DNA of 64,000 nt from Deltaproteobacteria bacterium. Its GTDB lineage: Bacteria > Myxococcota_A > Polyangia > Polyangiales > Ga0077539. The stretch spans positions 450,413-514,412 of the forward strand of contig JAUXYJ010000055.1 in the NCBI GenBank assembly GCA_030694465.1, read 5' to 3'. Made by a program: the position numbers and the translations under genes. Positions 9,090-18,000 of the stretch are shown one piece after another (position 1 is the stretch's first letter; each line of letters opens with the position of its first letter). A model generated the notes under the pieces. It saw only the letters and a list, made by a program, of their open reading frames with translations, made no database searches and had not been told where the DNA came from.

Positions 9090-10541
9090 ATGAAGAAGCT
9101 GGGTTTGTCTCTTGGGTCGTTGTTCGTTCTCGCCGCTTGCGGTGGCGGTGGCGGAGCAGCAGGCGGAGTTGTAACGCCAGCCAATGCAGCGCGAACCGCT
9201 GGCGGCGAGGTGTTGGTCAACGCGTCTGGCCAAGCTGTTAGCGCGACCGCGAATCAGCAGTTCGAGCGTGGCTCTGCCGCCTTTCGTCAACACGATTCGG
9301 CCAACGAGAACCGTGGGGATTGGGTCGAGGCCTCATGCAATGAGGTCGCAGGGATCTTCGAGACCGCCGCGAACGCTCAGCCCAATGGCGCATTTGCCGA
9401 AGCTTGGTTCAACCGAGCGATGGCCTTTGAGCGTTGCAACATGCGCGACCGCTCCCGCGAGTCGCTTGAGCGCGCCATCCGCGCGGCTCGCGGAAACAAG
9501 TACTGCCGCGCGCAAGCCCAGCTGGGTGTCTATCAGGCCCGGGATGGTCAGATTGATGCTGCGCTCTCGACGTTTGAGCGGGCTATCCGTGACGACGCAA
9601 ACTGCGTGGATGGCTACACCAACGCCGCTGCGATTCTGCGTGAGCGCAATCGACCTGGCGTGGGCGCCGATCAGCCCAGCGACCGTGTGCAGGCAGTGAA
9701 CTACATTCGCCAAGCGCTCGCCCGTGACGACCGGTACATTCCGGCACTCAATCAGCTCGCGCTCTTGTATCTGCAAGAAGCGGGAGATGATCCCCGTTCA
9801 CAGCGATTGTTTCTTGCGGGCATCGTGTGCTCGCAGGCTGCGCAGCTGGCTCAGCAACATCGCGACGAGCTTGCTCCCGAGGTTCGGACCTACGTGGCGG
9901 ACATCTACAATACGTGGGGCTTGATCAACATTCGCACGGGTCAAGTGATCCGTGCGCTTGAGAACTTTCGCAGGGCTTCGACGCTCAACGCGAACCTGTT
10001 TCAGGCCTTCATGAACTACGGCGCAATCAACCTGAACTTTCGTGGCTACGAAGATTCACGTGTTGCCTATGCTCGTGCTGTTGAGCTCCAGCCCAACAAC
10101 TATGACGCGCACATTGGTCTCGGCGTCGCGCTGCGTGGGCTTGGGCAGATTCAGCCCGCACTCGCGGAGTACGAGCGCGCCCGAGCGCTTGATGCCAACC
10201 GTCCTGACGCGTTCTACAATCTGGGCCTCCTGCACATGAACTACATGGAGCGGCAGGTCCCTGATTTTCAGCGAGCCAATGAGCTTCTTAACCAGTTTCT
10301 CACCAAGGCTGGAACCAACGCTCGTTACACGGTCAGCGTCACGCAGGCGCGACGGCATATTTCGAATAATACTCAGACCATTCAGGCCCTTCAGGCGGCT
10401 GCTGCGCTTAACGCAAGCAGTCCTGCAGGCGCGACCCCGCCGGCTGGAGCCACTCCTCCAGCTGCTGCGACTCCGGCAGCAGGAGCCACTCCGGCAGCAG
10501 GAGCCGCTCCTTCGACTCCGGCACCAGGAGCCGCGCGCTAG
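9090..10541 (+). CDS. gltE: TPR lipoprotein, GltE (AglT)-like
   Basis: This 483-residue lipoprotein has an N terminus MKKLGLSLGSLFVLAACGGG with a clean LAAC lipobox. At least six TPR-like units follow, including AEAWFNRAMAFERCNMRDRS, YNTWGLINIRTGQVIRALEN and AHIGLGVALRGLGQIQPALA, ending in NRPDAFYNLGLLHMNYME. An Ala/Gly/Pro/Thr-rich tail encoded by tandem repeats closes the protein. In M. xanthus, GltE is an outer-membrane TPR lipoprotein of about this size that works with GltD. An in-frame ATG at 9033 overlaps the upstream stop, but ATG 9090 puts the signal peptide at the N terminus and has AGGA upstream. Order and architecture fit GltE well. Confidence 0.66.
   Translation: MKKLGLSLGSLFVLAACGGGGGAAGGVVTPANAARTAGGEVLVNASGQAVSATANQQFERGSAAFRQHDSANENRGDWVEASCNEVAGIFETAANAQPNGAFAEAWFNRAMAFERCNMRDRSRESLERAIRAARGNKYCRAQAQLGVYQARDGQIDAALSTFERAIRDDANCVDGYTNAAAILRERNRPGVGADQPSDRVQAVNYIRQALARDDRYIPALNQLALLYLQEAGDDPRSQRLFLAGIVCSQAAQLAQQHRDELAPEVRTYVADIYNTWGLINIRTGQVIRALENFRRASTLNANLFQAFMNYGAINLNFRGYEDSRVAYARAVELQPNNYDAHIGLGVALRGLGQIQPALAEYERARALDANRPDAFYNLGLLHMNYMERQVPDFQRANELLNQFLTKAGTNARYTVSVTQARRHISNNTQTIQALQAAAALNASSPAGATPPAGATPPAAATPAAGATPAAGAAPSTPAPGAAR
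10470..10532 (+). repeat. 18-bp tandem repeat in the gltE-like 3' end
   Basis: Two perfect 18-bp copies (10470-10487 and 10488-10505, beginning ACTCCGGCAGCAGG) are followed by a third copy with one mismatch at 10515-10532. They encode the repeated A-T-P-A-A-G-A tail of the lipoprotein, are in frame, and so could change tail length by slippage without breaking the gene. Confidence 0.85.
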
Positions 10542-10590
10542 GTTAAACTTGTCGCGACGAGCAATATCAACCCATGAAACGATCTCCGGG

Positions 10591-10620
10591 TTGACGTCGG
10601 GTATGTTTGGACGGTATTTT
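10591..10620 (+). promoter_or_regulatory. Candidate sigma70-type promoter before the small secreted protein gene
   Basis: TTGACG at 10591-10596 and TATTTT at 10615-10620 are separated by 18 bases. They lie 27 bases upstream of the start codon at 10648, with CGGAGG at 10636-10641 as the ribosome-binding site. This would allow the 90-residue gene to be expressed apart from the upstream TPR genes. It is a pattern match only. Confidence 0.4.
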
Positions 10621-10647
10621 TCGCTACAGTCAAAACGGAGGTTCTCA

Positions 10648-10920
10648 ATGAAGAAGCTAGTTGTTGCGGCATTTATGGGTTTCTCAATGTTTGCGGCCTC
10701 CGGTCTTGCGATGGCGCAGGATGCTCCGGCTGCCGCAGCGGGTGGGGCACAGCCCACTCGCACGCAGGAGTTCAACTTCACCGACGAATTGGTGACGGGT
10801 CAGTTGGTCCGCCCCGATGGTGAGTCGTCCCGTTTGCGCCGTCGTGGGCCTGGTATTTCTCTCATTCGCATCCGCGAGCACTTCGTGCCCGAGATGTTGA
10901 AGTCGGTCGAAAACCTCTGA
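10648..10920 (+). CDS. Small secreted protein, GltF/CglF-type position
   Basis: This 90-residue protein has a clear signal peptide (MKKLVVAAFMGFSMFAASGL, cleavage near AMAQ), a short Ala/Gly-rich linker, and a conserved-looking basic/acidic C-terminal half (FNFTDELVTGQLVRPDGES, then LIRIREHFVPEMLKSVENL). CGGAGG lies 6 bases before ATG 10648. The frame is open further upstream inside gltE, but that part is antisense-like and lacks a start signal. In the M. xanthus glt cluster a small exported protein (GltF) occupies the slot between GltE and GltG, and this protein's size and place match. I am confident it is a real gene and moderately confident of the GltF link. Confidence 0.68.
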   Translation: MKKLVVAAFMGFSMFAASGLAMAQDAPAAAAGGAQPTRTQEFNFTDELVTGQLVRPDGESSRLRRRGPGISLIRIREHFVPEMLKSVENL

Positions 10921-11083
10921 GAGGCTTGGTCTCTGCTGAATCTGTAGCGGAGCCCTGACTTTCTGAGAACTAATAGTGGCCTTGGTTGTCTAGGATCTTC
11001 AGTGGGTGTGACGAAGGCGGTTCGTTGCATCTCTGGAAAGGGCGAGGGTGCTCTCTGTACGGGAGCTCCCTCGAAAAAATGCG

Positions 11084-13309
11084 ATGACACAGAAGCTGGT
11101 CGTTCCAATTACGTTCAAGATCTACCAAGGCGACACGCTCGTTCGAACCGAGACGATCGCGCAGAACGTCATCAAGATTGGCCGTGATCAAAAGAGCCAT
11201 CTTAGGCTTGATGACGACACGGTCTCGCGTATGCACGCGGTGATCGAGGTCAAGCCCGAAGAGGTTCAGCTGATTGACCTGGGTTCGGGTACGTTTGTAA
11301 ACGGATCGCAGGTCAACAAGTGTGCTCTTGCGGGTGGCGAAGAGATTCGTATCGGCAATACGCGAATCGTGTTGGAGATCGGCGCGCCGGTCGACGCAGC
11401 ATCGCTGGTGGTTGCTGCTCCCACCCCCTCGCTCGCGCCTCCGCAAGCGCCAGGGGTGGTTCCAATGCCGGACATCATGGCGCCCTTCTCGTTGCCCAAT
11501 CTTGGCGGCGGGTTCGGTCCAGTGCCTCCGGCGTCCCACGCTTCTGCTCACGCGCATGCAGAGCATGCGCCCAGTGGCGAAGAGATCTTTCAGCTGATCA
11601 AGCGCGGGGACATCAACCCCCACGACGTCGAAGAGGTCGGTTCGCAGGCAGTCGAAGTCTCGATTCTCTGGAAGCACTCGATTCTTCATGTCGCGCATCT
11701 TGATGGGAGCAAGAGCTTCACCCTTACTGCCGAGCGTCCGAAGCTTCTGCCGGCTGGGCCAGCGCTCGGTGCAGGATTTGGCATCGGCACTGCGGTGATT
11801 GTGGCGGGTGCTACGATCGCAGGCAGCGTCGGGCATTTTCAGCCCAGCGACATGTCGACTGCAGCGGAGGTCGCTCGCGGAGTCATCTCGCGCGGCTATG
11901 CCGTCGGGTTTGTGGGCGTTGTGCTTGCTTTCCTCGGTGCTGGCGTGGGTATCGCGCTGGACTCGAAGAACCAGAAGGCCACGAAGGACGCATCTCGCTT
12001 CATCGCCGGGCCCGAGATGATGGGTGGAGCTGCAGAGCTCCCGCTTGTGGTGAACCAGGGCGGTTCGACACGATTCGTGTTTTTGCCGGGTTCCACGGGC
12101 GAAGTTGAGCTGGATGGCGTCAAGAGTTCGCTTCAAGACCTCATCGCACAGGGAGTGGCGAGGTCTTCGTCCGTGGTGCAAGGCGGACACGAGGTCGATG
12201 TTCGCCCCAATGGGCGCTACAAAATGGAGGCCGCAGGTCTCACCGTGATGGCCAAGGTCGTCGCTCCTGGGCGCAAGGTCACTGGCTCGGCGCGCCGAGA
12301 TCCGGTGATGTTGGCTACGCTCGCAGCGTCGTTTTTGGTGATTTTTGGCGGTATTCTTGGGATGCGGTTCGCGATCTCGGATGATGGCGGGCTGTTGTCG
12401 CAGGGCAACGACGAAGACCGGCTCAACGATTTGCGTGCGTTTATCCAGCGCCAACAAGAACGTCAGCCCGAGCCGCCTCCCCAGCAGCAGAGCAATGACA
12501 ATCAGGCCGAGGGTGGCCAAGGTACGCGACATGCGGGTCCTGAGGGCAAGATGGGCGCTCGCAATGCCCCAGCTCGCAGCGCTCGCTATGCGATCCGTAA
12601 CAACGGAGAGCCCCCGCACATGTCGCGTCAGGCGGCACGTGACGCGGTTCAGCAGCGCGGTATTTTCGCTGCGCTCGGTGCACCTGGTGGCGCGCCGCCT
12701 GGCGGCGCTTCAGGGATCGTCTCACCGTTTGGTGGCTTGACTGAGTCTGGTACGGACAACGTCAACGCGAACGGCAACATGACCGGAGATGCCATTGGCG
12801 ACGCGTTTGGCTTTGGTGGCCTAGGCGCGAGCGGCACCGGATGGGGCGGCGGCGGCAACGGCGAAGGCACCATCGGTCTTGGAAACTTCGGCACCATGGG
12901 TCATGGCTCTGGCACCGGCAACGGTCAGGGCTATGGCGCTGGTTCGGGCTCTGGTTTGCGCGGTCGTTCGAACCGTGGACCGCTCGTCCGAGCGGCCCCG
13001 CCTGAGGTCTCTGGCTTGCTCTCTCCTGAGGCGATTCGACGCGTTGTGCTTCGAAACTTGGGTCAGGTTTCGCACTGCCACGAGCAGGGCCTTGCTCAGA
13101 ATCCTGCTCTTGAAGGTCGCGTCGTGATTCGGTTTATCATCGGTGGCAATGGCACGGTGATGGGCTCGGCTGTTCAAGAGAGCAATGTGGCAGTTCCGTC
13201 GGTTGCGCAGTGCATTGCCAGTGCGGTTCGTCGCTGGCAGTTTCCGTCGCCCGAGGGTGGCGGTATCGTAACAGTGAACTATCCGTTCAATCTTCAGCAC
13301 CCCGAGTGA
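11084..13309 (+). CDS. gltG: FHA / transmembrane / AgmX-PglI-tail protein, GltG-like
   Basis: This 741-residue inner-membrane protein has three parts. The N terminus is an FHA domain (about residues 10-95) with the phosphothreonine-binding signature GRDQKSHLRL, SRMHAVIE and FVNGSQVN. A middle region (VSILWKHSILHVAHLDGSKSF) is followed by two hydrophobic stretches and a strong TM segment near 12308-12370 (MLATLAASFLVIFGGILGMR). A long Gly-rich linker leads to a C-terminal TonB-like AgmX/PglI domain (LSPEAIRRVVLRNLGQVSHC to NYPFNLQ). This matches M. xanthus GltG (PglI), which links cytoplasm and periplasm in the gliding machine. GTG 11048 is an alternative start with a better Shine-Dalgarno; ATG 11084 already covers the whole FHA fold. 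Confidence 0.78.
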   Translation: MTQKLVVPITFKIYQGDTLVRTETIAQNVIKIGRDQKSHLRLDDDTVSRMHAVIEVKPEEVQLIDLGSGTFVNGSQVNKCALAGGEEIRIGNTRIVLEIGAPVDAASLVVAAPTPSLAPPQAPGVVPMPDIMAPFSLPNLGGGFGPVPPASHASAHAHAEHAPSGEEIFQLIKRGDINPHDVEEVGSQAVEVSILWKHSILHVAHLDGSKSFTLTAERPKLLPAGPALGAGFGIGTAVIVAGATIAGSVGHFQPSDMSTAAEVARGVISRGYAVGFVGVVLAFLGAGVGIALDSKNQKATKDASRFIAGPEMMGGAAELPLVVNQGGSTRFVFLPGSTGEVELDGVKSSLQDLIAQGVARSSSVVQGGHEVDVRPNGRYKMEAAGLTVMAKVVAPGRKVTGSARRDPVMLATLAASFLVIFGGILGMRFAISDDGGLLSQGNDEDRLNDLRAFIQRQQERQPEPPPQQQSNDNQAEGGQGTRHAGPEGKMGARNAPARSARYAIRNNGEPPHMSRQAARDAVQQRGIFAALGAPGGAPPGGASGIVSPFGGLTESGTDNVNANGNMTGDAIGDAFGFGGLGASGTGWGGGGNGEGTIGLGNFGTMGHGSGTGNGQGYGAGSGSGLRGRSNRGPLVRAAPPEVSGLLSPEAIRRVVLRNLGQVSHCHEQGLAQNPALEGRVVIRFIIGGNGTVMGSAVQESNVAVPSVAQCIASAVRRWQFPSPEGGGIVTVNYPFNLQHPE

Positions 13310-13315
13310 TGTCGC

Positions 13316-13333
13316 TTCACGCAAGCGCGTGAA
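13316..13333 (+). other. Perfect 7-bp stem hairpin after the gltG-like gene
   Basis: TTCACGC (13316-13322) and GCGTGAA (13327-13333) form a perfect stem around AAGC. It begins 7 bases after the stop codon and lies just before the T-tailed terminator, so it may add to termination or protect the mRNA 3' end. Confidence 0.55.
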
Positions 13334-13350
13334 CTGCTGAAATCCAAGAG

Positions 13351-13380
13351 ACCCGCCGTCGAGAGACTGCGGGTTTTTTT
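13351..13380 (+). terminator. Intrinsic terminator of the gltC-G transcription unit
   Basis: ACCCGC (13351-13356) pairs with GCGGGT (13369-13374). An inner GTC/GAC stem around a GAGA loop extends the hairpin, and the downstream arm runs into a seven-T tract (13374-13380). This is the clearest rho-independent terminator in the window and separates the gltC-to-gltG unit from the genes beyond. Confidence 0.88.
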
Positions 13381-14050
13381 GTGTGCTTGGAGTCCCGAGC
13401 TTGTTTGTGTTGGGCAAGCATTGTCGTGGATGGCTGGCTTCGATGGATCGAGCGTCCTTGTGTTGTGGCTTCAGCTTGAGGCGTGACGATGACGGCCACA
13501 GGATGATTTCGATCGCTGCCTATGCCTGCGTCGATCACTCTCGGCAGTCATGGGTGAGCGAGAGCAGTCTCACCGTTTCTCTGGCGGTTGCTTGCATCAC
13601 GGCGACTGATGCGAACAGGCGGTTTGCAGCGCCAGATGTTGGTGGCGTTGGGAGTGAAGATTTCTCGCTCCCAATGCTCACATCCGAGTGATTGGCCACT
13701 TGCGGTGCGTGACTTGGCCCTTGGCTGCCCCCATCCAAGACGCCGAGAGGGAAATCTCCCGGAGCGCTTAGGGCCCCGTGCTGAGCCTTTGGGAGCCGTT
13801 TCTGTGCACGTGGGTGCTTGTCGGCAGTGTTCGCGAGGTCTGTCGCAGATTCGGTGGCTCGGTACACCGAGGTTGCGGCGATGTGTCGCGAGATCTTGGA
13901 GCCATTCGTGCGAGCCGATGTGGGACGTTCTGCGCGAAGAATCGGCTTGGCTCATGCACTACGATGTTGAGCCATTGTGTGTGGCTCCCATAGAATCCGC
14001 CGCGCCTGCGTGTCCGTGTTGACGCGCGTTGTTAGTGCCAGGAGCGAGAG
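13381..14050. other. 670-base gap inside the Glt-like block
   Basis: Several short open frames cross this region on both strands (for example 13588-14022 on the plus strand), but none has a recognisable motif, signal peptide or convincing ribosome-binding site. The region must hold the promoter for the following TPR lipoprotein gene. I see no repeat or RNA structure I can defend. Confidence 0.45.
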
Positions 14051-14953
14051 ATGAAGTTCGTCCGCGTGGTTGGGATCTTGATGTTGAGCGCTGCGTTTGG
14101 TTGCGGCGAGTACAATCGCGAAGCGGTTGAGAGCAACAACCAGGGAATGCAGTTGTTGCGTGCGAATCGCTACGCAGATGCGCGTGAAAAATTTCAGCGC
14201 GCATCCGAGGAAGATCGGCGATTTGATCAGCCGCTCTACAATCTAGCGCTGTCCTACATTCGACAGAAGGACTGGAATAATGCAGTCGATGCGCTCTCGC
14301 GAGCGATCTCGCGAAACCCAAACAGTGCCGACTATCACTATCAGCTCGGCAACGCTCACTACATGATCGCCACGGCGCCCGAGAACGCGGAGAACGCGCA
14401 AGGGGCGTCGCACTTGGAGCAGGCGAAGACGGCGTTTACGCAGGCGCTCCAGAAGAACAATCGCTTGTGGATGGCACAGATGCGATTGGGGCAGATTGCG
14501 GAGCTCCTGGACAATCCTCAGGACGCACTGCGTGCCTATACAGACTGCATCAACATCACTCCACGCGCGTACGCGGCCTACGTTCGGTTGGCGCGAATCT
14601 ATCGAGATCATGGGCGATACGACGAGGCCTTGCAGGTGCTGCGCGAGGGGCTGAACCTCGCCGTGCCTGGCACTTCAGAGCGTGGGCAGATGTACAACGT
14701 GATGGGGCTTACGCACCTGAGGCAGTCTCAGCGCCCGCAAGCAATTGAAGCGTTTCGTCACGCGGTTGAAGCAGACACACGCTTGGTCAGCTCTTTGTTC
14801 TCGCTTGGGATGACTTACGCCGAGCTGCCAGATGGCCGTGCGCAAGCGTTGCTCTATCTGGGGCAGTTTGTTGCTGCCCGTGGTGGCGATGCTCCCGCCG
14901 AGTACCTCGCGCAGGCCACTGCAAAAATCGCCGAGCTTCAAACCGCGCAGTGA
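14051..14953 (+). CDS. TPR lipoprotein between the GltG- and GltI-like genes
   Basis: This is a 300-residue lipoprotein. AGGAG at 14039-14043 precedes ATG 14051; the signal MKFVRVVGILMLSAAFGCGE ends in the lipobox AFGC. The mature protein is almost entirely TPRs: NNQGMQLLRANRYADAREKF, LYNLALSYIRQKDWNNAVDA, YHYQLGNAHYMIATAPENAE, AYVRLARIYRDHGRYDEALQ and YNVMGLTHLRQSQRPQAIEA. It resembles PilF-type assembly lipoproteins in general design, but its place between FHA/TonB-like and giant TPR genes suggests a role in the same envelope complex. I cannot equate it with a named Glt protein. Confidence 0.75.
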   Translation: MKFVRVVGILMLSAAFGCGEYNREAVESNNQGMQLLRANRYADAREKFQRASEEDRRFDQPLYNLALSYIRQKDWNNAVDALSRAISRNPNSADYHYQLGNAHYMIATAPENAENAQGASHLEQAKTAFTQALQKNNRLWMAQMRLGQIAELLDNPQDALRAYTDCINITPRAYAAYVRLARIYRDHGRYDEALQVLREGLNLAVPGTSERGQMYNVMGLTHLRQSQRPQAIEAFRHAVEADTRLVSSLFSLGMTYAELPDGRAQALLYLGQFVAARGGDAPAEYLAQATAKIAELQTAQ

Positions 14954-15092
14954 CATGTGACGCCCCTGCGGGAGCGAACGGTCATACCCCTGTCCCACAT
15001 CATTGGTTTCAACGAGGTCGTGAAGCCTCCCGCGCAATGAGCATCGTCGCTTAGCGCGGCTCAGACGTAAACGTCGAGGAGTCTGCAAGAAC

Positions 15093-18000
15093 ATGGATTC
15101 GAACGAGTTGGTCGCGAGCTTCGGTGCTGAGCGAAATCTAGACGCGGTCACATCCGAACTCCGCGCGAGGTCGAAGACGTCATCCTCCCCTGAGGAGGTC
15201 GCCGCGATTGAGCTTGCTCTAGGGATTATCCTTGAGGAGCGACAGGGCGACCTCGCTGAGGCGCTCAAGGCCTATGAGGCTGCGTTTCGTGCGGATCCGC
15301 GTCGAGCCGATGCGCTCGGTCGCGCACGGCGTGTGTTCTTGTTCCACGAGAAATTGCCGCAGGTGGCGAGGGCTCTGGATCTTGAGATCAAGGCGGGCGG
15401 AGTCGACGAAGGCTCCGTCGCGTCGTTGCTCTTGCTCTATGGTGATGCGCTCTGGGACATCAGCGATTTTGGTGGTGCAGAGGCCGCGTTTGAGCAGGCG
15501 CTTGAGGTCGTTGCAGGAGATGCTGAGGCACTCGATCGGCTTGACGATGTGCGATCGCTGCAGGGCGACGCTGCCGCGCGCGCAGCCGAAATCGAGTCTG
15601 CTGCAGCAGCGACCTCGGGAAGCGAATCGGCCCGACTTTGGGTTCGCGCGGCGAGGCTGCTGCGATCGTTTGATCAAGAGCGAGCCGAAGGGGCACTGAT
15701 CCAGGCGCTTCACGCGGACCCGTTGAATGAGCACGCTGCGGTCATTCTGGATGGCCTGCAGACGGCCCAGGGGCGCGCAGGCGCGGTGGTTGCGCACGAA
15801 GATGCGATTCTCCGTGAGCTCAGTGGCGACCGGCGTGCGCAGATCGCGGAGATTTTTGGGCTGCGTGCGCTGCTGCGCCGTGGCAACGAGGCTCGCGCAA
15901 TTCAGCTGCTTGAGCAGGCCGCGGGAGAGGGCGGCCGAGAGGTCGCGCGTGAGACTCTTAAGCGAATTTCGCCCGCGATCGAAGAGGCTGCGGCAGCGGT
16001 TGTTGAGCTCGACGAGGTCGCTCCGCCCGACGCGGAGAAGCTTGCTGCGCTCGACGAGCAGATTGGCAAATTCGAAGGCCAACGGCGATGGGCCGACGTC
16101 GTCAAGACGCTTCAGCAGAAGGCCGAGTTGTACGGTCGACCGCAAGAGCGTGTTGCGATCTATGAGCAAATTGCGCTCGTGCATGCCGAGAAGACCAACA
16201 ACGTCGCCGAGGGAATCAAGGCCTACGAGGCAGTCATCGAGATCGCGCCGGACCATCACGAAGCCCGGGAGTTCTTGAAGTCACGCTACGAGCAGCGGCG
16301 CGATTGGGAAAAATTGCTTGGACTGCTTCGTCGTGAGGCAGACGAAGCTCCTGCTTCGGAGCAGCTTGAGCGCTGGTTAGCGATCGCGACACTTGGCACG
16401 GAGAAGGTCAGAAAGCCCGAAATCTGCATTGAGCTTTGGGAAGAAGTTCTTCGTCGGGATCCCTCGCACGCGGACGCTCTCACGCAGCTCGGTGGTTTCT
16501 ACGATCGAGCCAAGGACTACCCCAAGCTTGCAGCAGTGTTGCGCGAGCAGGCCGCACAGACTGTCGATTCGGCCGCAAGAATCCAGCTTCTCGTGAAGTT
16601 GGGGACCATCGCGAGCGACAAGATCAACGATGACACGTTGGCGGTTGAAGCGTGGCGTGGCGTGTTGGCGTTGGACTCAAACGATCGTCGCGCGCAAGAG
16701 GCACTGAAGAAGCGCTTTCTTGCGATGCAGGCGTGGGATGAACTTGAGGTTTTCTACGCGGATTCAGGCAAGTGGGATGAGCTCATTCGAGTTCTAGAGC
16801 GCGAGAGCGAACAGCCCACTGCGAGTGACGAGACCAAGATTCGGCTGTTTTTTAAGATCGCCCAGCTGTGGTCCGAGCGCAAAGAGAAGACGGATCGGGC
16901 CGCACGTTACTATGAGAAAGTATTGGATATCGCGCCCAGTGATCGAGACGCAGCGCTCGCGCTTGTTCCGATCTATGCCCAGTCCGGCGATTCGAAGAAG
17001 CTCGCGTCGGTGCTCGAGGTCAAGCTGAGCGGTGAGCAAGGCGCGGAAAAAGTCGAGACACTTCGGCAGCTGGGTGAGCTGTACGAGGGACGCGTCAAAG
17101 ATCAGGAAAGAGCCTACGACTGCTACTCAAAGGCCTTCGAAATTGCTGCCGAGGACGACCAAAGCGCCGAAGACCTTGAACGTGTGGCGCAAGAGTCTGG
17201 CAAGGTTGGCGAAGCTGTCGCGTTGATGGATCGTGTGGCTGGCGGAGATCTGTCGCCCGAGGCTTCGACGCTCTTGCGTTTGCGAGTTGGCCGAATCAAC
17301 GCGGACTTGCTGAACAACGCAGACGAAGCGATCTCTCGATACAACCAAGTTCTCGCAACGTTTCCAAATCATCCTGCGGCGCTTGAGGCGCTGGATTCGC
17401 TCTTCCGCCGAACCGAGCGATGGGCAGATCTGCATAGCATTTTGCAGCGCCGATTGGACTTGGCGGACGACTCCGATGCTCGCCGTGAGGTGTTGTACGC
17501 TTCGGCGGCTCTCCAAGAGAACGAGCTTGCGCTGCCCGCAGAGGCTGTTGACACCTACGTCACGATTCTCACCGAGTACGGTGACGAGCGCGAAGCGCTA
17601 TTGCGGCTCGATGCATTGTATCAGCGGCTTGAGAAGTGGGAGGACCTCGCATCGACTTTGGAGCGAGAGCTCTCGGTACTTGCCGATGACGAAGGACTCG
17701 CGCTGGATGCCAAATATCGGCTCGGCATGGTGTTGCATCAGCACCTCGCTCGAACGCCCGAAGCGATCGAGCATTTTCGAGAGATCATCGCTCTAAGCGG
17801 GGGACATCAGCCCTCGCGAGAGGCCCTCGAGAGCCTGCTTCGCTCTGTCGAGCATCGCGCTGTGGCCGCCCAGATTCTCGAGCCTGTGTACGAGTTTCGA
17901 AGCGATTGGGAGGCCCTGATCCGCGTACTCGAGATCTTGTTGACCGACGAGGAACAGCTTGATCGCCGCGTTGAGCTCTTGCGCAAGGTGGGCGACGTCT

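Noticed and set aside
10970..12619. A 549-codon open frame on the minus strand opposite the gltG-like gene
   Set aside because: It mirrors a well-supported FHA/TM/AgmX-PglI gene, shows no domain or signal, and such antisense frames are common in GC-rich coding DNA.
13588..14022. A 144-codon plus-strand open frame in the gap before the TPR lipoprotein
   Set aside because: No motif, signal peptide or ribosome-binding site; composition looks like non-coding GC-rich DNA.
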